Notes under the pieces: model-generated
The model's database searches: none
What the model saw: the letters and a program-made list of their open reading frames with translations, nothing else
Told to the model about the DNA's origin: nothing
Assembly: GCA_040902925.1 (NCBI GenBank)
Contig: JBBDWJ010000339.1
Span: 1 to 11,651, forward strand
Direction of reading: 5' to 3'
Source of the DNA: JBBDWJ01 sp040902925
Lineage (GTDB): Bacteria > Acidobacteriota > Terriglobia > Bryobacterales > UBA6623
Length of the DNA: 11,651 bases
Position numbers and translations under genes: made by a program
Shown: positions 7,283 to 11,651 of the stretch, one piece after another
How positions within the stretch are numbered: the first letter of the stretch is position 1
Layout of the letters: each line of letters begins with the position of its first letter

Positions 7283-9328
7283 ATGAGCCGATTCACCCGA
7301 TTTTTGGCGGTTCTGACCGCTGTGTCGCTGTTGCCCGCGCCGCTGTTGCAGGCGCAGCAGCTCCGAGGCGACGTCGACTACAGCATAGGGCAGTCTGCCT
7401 GGCCGAATTTCACCAATGTTTTCAAGAATATCCAGGTGCCGATGGTGAATCTCGGCAATTCCCCGCGGCTCGACCTGCTGCTGCGCGAGGGCAAGCTCTA
7501 CCTCTCGCTGCAAGACGCGGTGGCGCTGGCGATGGAGAACAACCTGGATATCGCCTACGCCAGGTATGGTCCCGACCTGGCTGACGCCGACGTGCTGCGC
7601 GCTAAGTCGGGCGCTCAGTTGCGCGGCGTGCAGACCCAGATCAGCACGCTGTCGACGGGCATCTCAGCCGAGGGCGGTGGCGGCGGAACGGGCAACGTTA
7701 CGGGAATCACCGAGCGCGCCGGCGCTGGCGGCGGCGGCGGTGGTGGCGGCGGCGGCACTGGAGACGCGGCCAGTTTCTTCGGCACCCAATCGGTGGCCCT
7801 CGATCCGACAATGTTTTTCAATATTGACTGGGGGCATTTCAGCAACCCCCAAACCGCGGCGCTCGTCACCGGCACCAACACATTTATCACAGAGACGAGC
7901 AACAGTTCCTGGGGCATGCGCAAGGGTTTCCTGACCGGCACGCAAGCGACGCTGATCTGGGCGAACCGGCAGCAGGATACCAACTCGCTGACCAACGAGT
8001 TCGATCCCTCGCTACGCTCGAACGTCACTCTGCAGATTCGCCAACCGCTGATGCAAGGGTTCGGCACGGCCGTCAACTCGCGCATCATTCGGGTGGCGAA
8101 GAACAACCGCGAGGTGTCGGACCTGGCTTTCAAGCAGCAGGTGATCGAGACGGTGACGCGGGTGCAAAATCTTTACTGGGATCTGGTGAGCTTTCGCAAC
8201 GATGTCGATAGCCAGCAGGAAGCGCTGCGGCTGGCGCAGAAGCTCTACGAAGACAACAAACGGCGGGTTGAGGTCGGCACTCTGGCGCCGATCGAGATTG
8301 TCCGCGCCGAGGCCGAAGTGGCGGCGCGCGAACAGGATTTGACTCTGGCTGTGACGCGCGTGCAGATGCAGGAAACCACGATGAAGAACGCCATCAGCAA
8401 GAACGGCCTGGCCAGCCCGTCGCTGATGGATGCCGAGATCGTGCCCACGGACCAGATCGAGATTCCCCAGACCGAAAAGATCCAGCCTGTCCAAGACCTG
8501 ATGACCACGGCGCTTCAGGCGCGCCCGGAGCTTACCCAAAGCCGCATCCAACTGCAAAACCGCGATATCAACCTCGAGGCGGTGCGCAACGGCATGTTGC
8601 CGACGATCGACCTAGTGGGCGACGTGACGAACAACGGGCTGGCGGGCTCGGTCAACCCCCTCGCTAACCCCCAATCGCCGCCATCGTCTTTCTTCCTGGG
8701 CGGCCTGGGCACTTCCATGGCGCAGGTTTTCCGCCGCAACTTCCCCGACTATTCGATTCGCGCGGAACTGCGCATTCCGCTGAAAAACCGCCAGGCGCAG
8801 GCCGACATGGCCGCCACGTTGCTCGAGCAGCGCCAGGCCGAGATCCGGATGGTGCAACAGGAAAACTCGATCCGCACCGAAGTGCGGAACGCGCTCATCG
8901 GGCTACGGCAGTCCCGGGCCCGCTTTGAGGCGGCCCAAAAGGCGCGGATCTTGCAGGAGCGAACGCTCGACGCGGAACAAAAGAAGTTCAACCTGGGGGC
9001 GTCGACGATCTTCCTCGTGGTGCAGGCGCAGCGCGATCTGGCGCTGGCGCGCAGCCTCGAAATCACGTCGCAGAACAACTACGTCAAGGCGAAAGTCGAG
9101 TTGGACCGCGCTGTCGGCCGCACTCTCGCGGAAAACCAAATCTCGATCGAGGAAGCTTTTACGGGCCGGGTTTCGCGCCAGCCGGATGCGCTACCCCCGC
9201 CGGAAAACGATGGCTCGGCTATCAACCAGCCTGCCGGTTCTCCGGCCGCTACGCCTACCGCCTCCGCGGCAGCGGCACAGCAGGGCTATTCTTCTTTGTT
9301 GCGCAAGGACTCAGCCCCGGCGAACTAG
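7283..9328 (+). CDS. TolC-family outer-membrane efflux protein with glycine-rich insert
   Basis: Predicted outer-membrane channel of 681 residues, the exit duct of tripartite efflux pumps or type I secretion. Residues 1-25 are a signal peptide (MSRFTRF, hydrophobic core, LLQAQ). The first efflux repeat begins around 75 (LSLQDAVALAMENN) and is interrupted by a long loop. It then resumes with the coiled-coil helices at about 275-370 (VIETVTRVQNLYWDLVSFRN, LAQKLYEDNKRRVEVGTLAP). The second repeat lies at about 420-615, including LRIPLKNRQAQADMA and EQKKFNLGASTIFLVVQAQR, whose spacing mirrors the first. The insert at about 126-160 holds glycine runs (five and ten residues). The C-terminus (about 632-681) is a Pro/Ala/Ser-rich tail. 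TolC itself is near 470-490 residues, so this member is long. The ATG at 7283 has GGAG eight bases upstream. No adaptor or pump gene adjoins it, so its partner is unknown. Confidence 0.9.
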   Translation: MSRFTRFLAVLTAVSLLPAPLLQAQQLRGDVDYSIGQSAWPNFTNVFKNIQVPMVNLGNSPRLDLLLREGKLYLSLQDAVALAMENNLDIAYARYGPDLADADVLRAKSGAQLRGVQTQISTLSTGISAEGGGGGTGNVTGITERAGAGGGGGGGGGGTGDAASFFGTQSVALDPTMFFNIDWGHFSNPQTAALVTGTNTFITETSNSSWGMRKGFLTGTQATLIWANRQQDTNSLTNEFDPSLRSNVTLQIRQPLMQGFGTAVNSRIIRVAKNNREVSDLAFKQQVIETVTRVQNLYWDLVSFRNDVDSQQEALRLAQKLYEDNKRRVEVGTLAPIEIVRAEAEVAAREQDLTLAVTRVQMQETTMKNAISKNGLASPSLMDAEIVPTDQIEIPQTEKIQPVQDLMTTALQARPELTQSRIQLQNRDINLEAVRNGMLPTIDLVGDVTNNGLAGSVNPLANPQSPPSSFFLGGLGTSMAQVFRRNFPDYSIRAELRIPLKNRQAQADMAATLLEQRQAEIRMVQQENSIRTEVRNALIGLRQSRARFEAAQKARILQERTLDAEQKKFNLGASTIFLVVQAQRDLALARSLEITSQNNYVKAKVELDRAVGRTLAENQISIEEAFTGRVSRQPDALPPPENDGSAINQPAGSPAATPTASAAAAQQGYSSLLRKDSAPAN

Positions 9329-9368
9329 GCGGCCGACAGACGCACCTCGGCTGGTGGATCACGGCGGC

Positions 9369-9420
9369 GTCCGATAGCGTTTCGGTTGTCAGGACCGGTA
9401 CTCGTGCCGGTCTATCGGAC
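9369..9420 (+). terminator. Long stem-loop after tolC
   Basis: GTCCGATAG (9369-9377) and CTATCGGAC (9412-9420) are perfect nine-base complements enclosing a second stem, ACCGG (9394-9398) / CCGGT (9407-9411). The structure begins 40 bp after the tolC stop. It lacks an immediate T-run, with only TTTT at 9436-9439, so it may be a terminator of relaxed type, a 3' stabilising element, or a small structured RNA. Confidence 0.4.
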
Positions 9421-9448
9421 GGACTCCACTGATCATTTTGGACGGACT
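9417..9448. repeat. Direct repeat GGACGGACT, two copies
   Basis: GGACGGACT occurs at 9417-9425 and 9440-9448, 23 bases apart. The first copy overlaps the right arm of the stem-loop. The role is unknown; two helical turns of spacing would suit a bound dimer, but chance is possible. Confidence 0.3.
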
Positions 9449-9496
9449 GCTCGGGAATGAGGAGTCGCGTCGAGCCGAAGGCCGCGACAAACCCCT

Positions 9497-9532
9497 CGTA
9501 AGTCTCTAGAATCGCCCGTAGGTCTCTAGAAT
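9497..9532 (+). repeat. 20-bp-spaced direct repeat upstream of sixA
   Basis: CGTAAGTCTCTAGAAT (9497-9512) and CGTAGGTCTCTAGAAT (9517-9532) differ at a single base and sit 20 bp apart, ending 27 bp before the sixA ATG. Each ends in TAGAAT, which resembles a -10 hexamer (TATAAT), although no good -35 is visible at the expected distance. It may be a duplicated promoter element or a pair of regulator sites. Confidence 0.5.
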
Positions 9533-9558
9533 TGTTGGCGAGCGGGGTTCCAATCCCT

Positions 9559-10041
9559 ATGCTGTTGTTTATTCTGCGTCATGGCGAAGCGGAGTCCTCG
9601 CCGCCTGGCGGCAACGACGCCGGCCGCCGCCTGACACCCGCGGGAAAGCAAGGGCTGCGGCGGGTGCTAGCTCGCGCCGCGGCGTCGGGCGTGAAGCCGG
9701 AGACGGTGCTGATGAGCCCGTATGTACGGGCCCGCGAGACCGCCGAGATCGCGCGCGAAGAACTAGGCCTAACCGGACCTGCCCTTACCTCCAACGCGCT
9801 GCTGCCCGAATCTCACCCTGAGTCAGTATGGGACGAGGTTCGAATACATGCTCAGTCGTCGCAACTGCTGCTGGTGGGGCACAATCCACTCTTCAGCGAC
9901 ATGCTGACCGTGTTGCTGGCCGCGGGCGGATATTCGATCGATTTGAAGCCCGCCGGCTTGGCGTGCGTGGACGTAGGAACGGTTGGCGCGCAGCTTCGCG
10001 GCCGGCTGGTTTGGCTGCTGACGCCTGAAGTTTGCGGTTAG
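9559..10041 (+). CDS. sixA: Phosphohistidine phosphatase, SixA-like
   Basis: Small cytosolic phosphatase of 160 residues in the histidine phosphatase superfamily. In E. coli SixA removes phosphate from histidine residues of phosphotransfer proteins, with the PTS protein NPr and histidine kinases such as ArcB proposed as targets. The catalytic core is visible as LRHGEAE (6-12; His8 would be the phosphorylated nucleophile, Arg7 a phosphate ligand), SPYVRARETAEI (53-64; second arginine) and LLVGHNP (104-110; second histidine). The length matches the roughly 160-residue SixA family and is far shorter than phosphoglycerate mutases. I chose the ATG at 9559, which places RHG near residue 8. Upstream in-frame TTG codons at 9532 and 9535 would overlap the direct repeat and have no ribosome binding site; the site before 9559 is itself weak (AGCGGGG, 9541-9547). 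It converges on cysS. The substrate in this organism is unknown. Confidence 0.85.
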   Translation: MLLFILRHGEAESSPPGGNDAGRRLTPAGKQGLRRVLARAAASGVKPETVLMSPYVRARETAEIAREELGLTGPALTSNALLPESHPESVWDEVRIHAQSSQLLLVGHNPLFSDMLTVLLAAGGYSIDLKPAGLACVDVGTVGAQLRGRLVWLLTPEVCG

Positions 10042-10103
10042 CGGCCTTCGCCGATCTCCCTAAACAGCAGGTTGCATTTCGTGACGCGCCCGCCGCCCTG
10101 CTT
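10042..10103. other. Convergent gap between sixA and cysS with weak inverted repeats
   Basis: This gap holds a four-pair hairpin CGGC-CTTC-GCCG (10042-10053) and a six-base inverted repeat AGCAGG (10066-10071) / CCTGCT (10097-10102) with a 25-base interval. Either could help end transcription of the facing genes, but neither has a T-run and both are short. Confidence 0.2.
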
Positions 10104-11507
10104 CTAGCCTCCCGCGTACTTCCAGCGCGTTCCGTCGCGGGTGTCTTCGAGAATAACTCCCTTTGCTTTGAGCTCGTCGCGGATCTGATCGGAGCGCGCG
10201 AAGTCGCGGGCTTTGCGCGCGGCCAGGCGGTCGGCGATCAAGGCGTCGATTTCTCCGGGCGAGAGCTGCGCTTTGTGCGACGGTTCGAGCACATCGAAGA
10301 TGGCGTCGAACAGGTTGAGCACGTCTTCGGCGTCGGCGATGTTGCCGGCCTGGAAGCGGCCGGCATCCATGCGGCTGTTCACTTCGCGCACAAAATCGAA
10401 CACCGCCGCCGTGGCTACCGACGTGTTGAGGTCATCGTCCATGCCGGCTTCGAACTCCCGGCGGGCCTTCACGCCTAGTTCGGTGATTTCCGGGCCGGCG
10501 CCGTCGGGGAATTTGTCGGTCCGCAGCCGCAGCCGGAAGTTCCGCAGCCGCTCGATGGCGGTTTGCGCTCCTTGTATCTCGTCGAATGTGAAATTCAACT
10601 GCTTGCCGTGCGGGACTTTCGCCAGCACGTAGCGGATTGCTTCGGGTGCGTACCCCTTCGCCAGCAGGTCGCGCAGGGTGTGGAAATTGCCGGCCGACTT
10701 CGACATCTTCTGGCCGTCGACGAGCAGGTGCTTCGAGTGCAGCCAGAAGCGCACGAAGGGCTTTCCGGTGGCGCCTTCCGATTGCGCGATTTCGTTCTCG
10801 TGGTGCGGGAACACCAGGTCTTCGCCGCCGGTGTGAATGTCGAAGGTCTCGCCGAGGTAGCGCATCGACATAGCCGAGCACTCGATGTGCCAGCCGGGCC
10901 GGCCGGGGCCGAACGGGCTGTCCCAGTAGGGTTCGCCCGTTTTGGCGGCCTTCCAAAGAGCGAAATCGCGGGCGTCGTCTTTTTCGTATTCGTCCTGGTC
11001 GACGCGCGCGCCGGCTTTGATCCCGTCGGCCTTCAGTTTCGAGAGCTTGCCGTAGCCGGGAAAGCTTGCGATCCGAAAATAGACCGAGCCGTCGCTGCGG
11101 TAGGTGTGGCCGTTTTCCTCGAGGCGATTGATCAGCGCGATCATGTCGTCGATGTGCTCGGTGGCCTTGGTAACCCGGTCGGGCTTTTCGAGCCGCAGCG
11201 CGGCCGTGTCCTCGAAGAAGGCTTCGGTGTACTTGGCGGTGAAGTCTTTGAGCGAAAGCCCGGCGGCGCCGGCGTCGCGGATGATCTTGTCCTCGACGTC
11301 GGTCACGTTCATGACGTGCATCAGCGTGTAGCCGCGATGGCGCAGGTAGCGGCGCAGGATGTCCTGAAAGGTGAACGTGCGCAGGTTGCCGATGTGCACG
11401 AAGTTGTACACCGTGGGCCCGCAGGAGTAGATGCGGACGGTGTTCCCCTCGGCGGGCGCGAAAGGTTCGAGCTTGTTGGTGAGCGTGTTGAAGAGCTGGA
11501 GAGACAT
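10104..11507 (-). CDS. cysS: Cysteinyl-tRNA synthetase
   Basis: Class I aminoacyl-tRNA synthetase that charges tRNA-Cys with cysteine in the cytosol. The 467 residues are close to the 461 of E. coli CysRS. The N-terminus MSLQLFNTLTNKLEPF is typical. The HIGH-type motif is HIGN (38-41) within GPTVYNFVHIGNLRTF, and the KMSKS loop is intact (267-271). Zinc ligands of the family are all present: Cys29 (YSCGP), Cys210 (WHIECSAM), His235 and Glu239 (HTGGEDLVFPHHENEIAQSE). The C-terminal DALR-type helical region (about 345-410) and the tail with RDELKAKGVILEDTRDGTRW (443-462) are complete. I chose the ATG at 11507. An in-frame TTG at 11546 would add 13 residues not usual for the family, and it lies just about where transcription would begin from the TAAAAT box at 11553-11558. 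The gene is monocistronic as far as visible. Confidence 0.97.
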   Translation of the reverse strand: MSLQLFNTLTNKLEPFAPAEGNTVRIYSCGPTVYNFVHIGNLRTFTFQDILRRYLRHRGYTLMHVMNVTDVEDKIIRDAGAAGLSLKDFTAKYTEAFFEDTAALRLEKPDRVTKATEHIDDMIALINRLEENGHTYRSDGSVYFRIASFPGYGKLSKLKADGIKAGARVDQDEYEKDDARDFALWKAAKTGEPYWDSPFGPGRPGWHIECSAMSMRYLGETFDIHTGGEDLVFPHHENEIAQSEGATGKPFVRFWLHSKHLLVDGQKMSKSAGNFHTLRDLLAKGYAPEAIRYVLAKVPHGKQLNFTFDEIQGAQTAIERLRNFRLRLRTDKFPDGAGPEITELGVKARREFEAGMDDDLNTSVATAAVFDFVREVNSRMDAGRFQAGNIADAEDVLNLFDAIFDVLEPSHKAQLSPGEIDALIADRLAARKARDFARSDQIRDELKAKGVILEDTRDGTRWKYAGG

Positions 11508-11552
11508 GGTGTTCGGAATAGGAGACAGGCGGCGAATCGGCGGCAATCTGTC

Positions 11553-11558
11553 ATTTTA
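11553..11558 (-). promoter_or_regulatory. Candidate -10 box for cysS
   Basis: Read on the minus strand this is TAAAAT, a five-of-six match to TATAAT, placed about 45 bases upstream of the cysS ATG and giving a leader near 39 nt. No good -35 hexamer is seen at 16-18 bases, so the promoter may rely on another element or be misplaced. Confidence 0.35.
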
Positions 11559-11585
11559 GCGGTCGGCGCGAAAAACGCATCCCGC

Positions 11586-11621
11586 CGACATAAATTCGGG
11601 TGCGCGACATAGATGTGGGTG
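11586..11621. repeat. 19-bp-spaced imperfect direct repeat upstream of cysS
   Basis: CGACATAAATTCGGGTG (11586-11602) and CGACATAGATGTGGGTG (11605-11621) agree at 14 of 17 positions, spaced 19 bp. They lie just upstream of the -35 region expected for cysS. They may be paired regulator sites or a chance duplication. The sequence after it ends in a T7 run (11633-11639) and the window edge. Confidence 0.4.
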
Positions 11622-11651
11622 ACGATCTGGGTTGTTTTTTTGTGGCGGTTT

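Noticed and set aside
9830..9855. GAGGTTCGAATAC resembling a tRNA T-arm
   Set aside because: It lies inside the sixA coding sequence and no acceptor, D or anticodon stems can be built around it.
10563..11612. A 349-codon open frame on the plus strand opposite cysS
   Set aside because: It is a shadow of the GC-rich cysS gene: the minus strand has all CysRS motifs in order, while this frame is rich in Val, Gly, Ala and Arg and has no recognisable domain.

Overview
The window looks like ordinary chromosomal DNA from a GC-rich, Gram-negative (diderm) bacterium. A TolC-type outer-membrane efflux protein implies an outer membrane. The GC content of the genes (about 62% in a hand-counted line), the secreted protein with a C-terminal putative-Ig (He_PIG-like) domain, the bacterial matrixin with a cysteine-switch prodomain, and the absence of operonic clustering would all fit the Acidobacteriota (Solibacter/Bryobacter-like). 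That placement is inference only; no rRNA or other taxonomic marker is present.

Layout: (1) Positions 1-700 hold no convincing intact gene. GC is lower (about 52% by hand count over 1-540), and protein-like stretches lie in different frames, interrupted by stops and without starts, so this may be a decayed gene. (2) 701-1765 (+) encodes a GT-B fold, MurG/UGT-like glycosyltransferase. (3) 1892-3442 (+) encodes a secreted protein with a signal peptide, a middle region of beta-strand character and a He_PIG-like domain. It is preceded by two adjacent perfect inverted repeats and followed after 48 bp by (4) 3491-4264 (+), a matrixin-type zinc metalloprotease that keeps the cysteine switch and HExxHxxGxxH but has valine where the Met-turn methionine is expected. 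(5) 4362-6653 (-) encodes the two-domain NADP-type malic enzyme MaeB, convergent with the protease. (6) 6654-7282 is a 629-bp divergent intergenic region. It contains a plausible promoter for the next gene, followed by a leader of about 300 nt rich in inverted repeats. (7) 7283-9328 (+) encodes a long TolC-family outer-membrane protein with a glycine-rich insertion. (8) 9329-9558 carries a strong stem-loop and two sets of short direct repeats. (9) 9559-10041 (+) encodes a SixA-type phosphohistidine phosphatase. (10) 10104-11507 (-) encodes cysteinyl-tRNA synthetase, with its probable promoter and a 19-bp imperfect repeat upstream.

The genes do not form one pathway. Central metabolism (MaeB) and translation (CysS) are housekeeping functions. 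TolC stands alone without an adaptor or pump next to it. The most coherent pair is the secreted He_PIG protein plus matrixin. I see no CRISPR array, tRNA, rRNA, transposase, integrase, toxin-antitoxin pair or defence system. The points most worth a second look are the atypical matrixin, the structured leaders at 1809-1862 and 6984-7282, and the possible gene remnant at the left edge.
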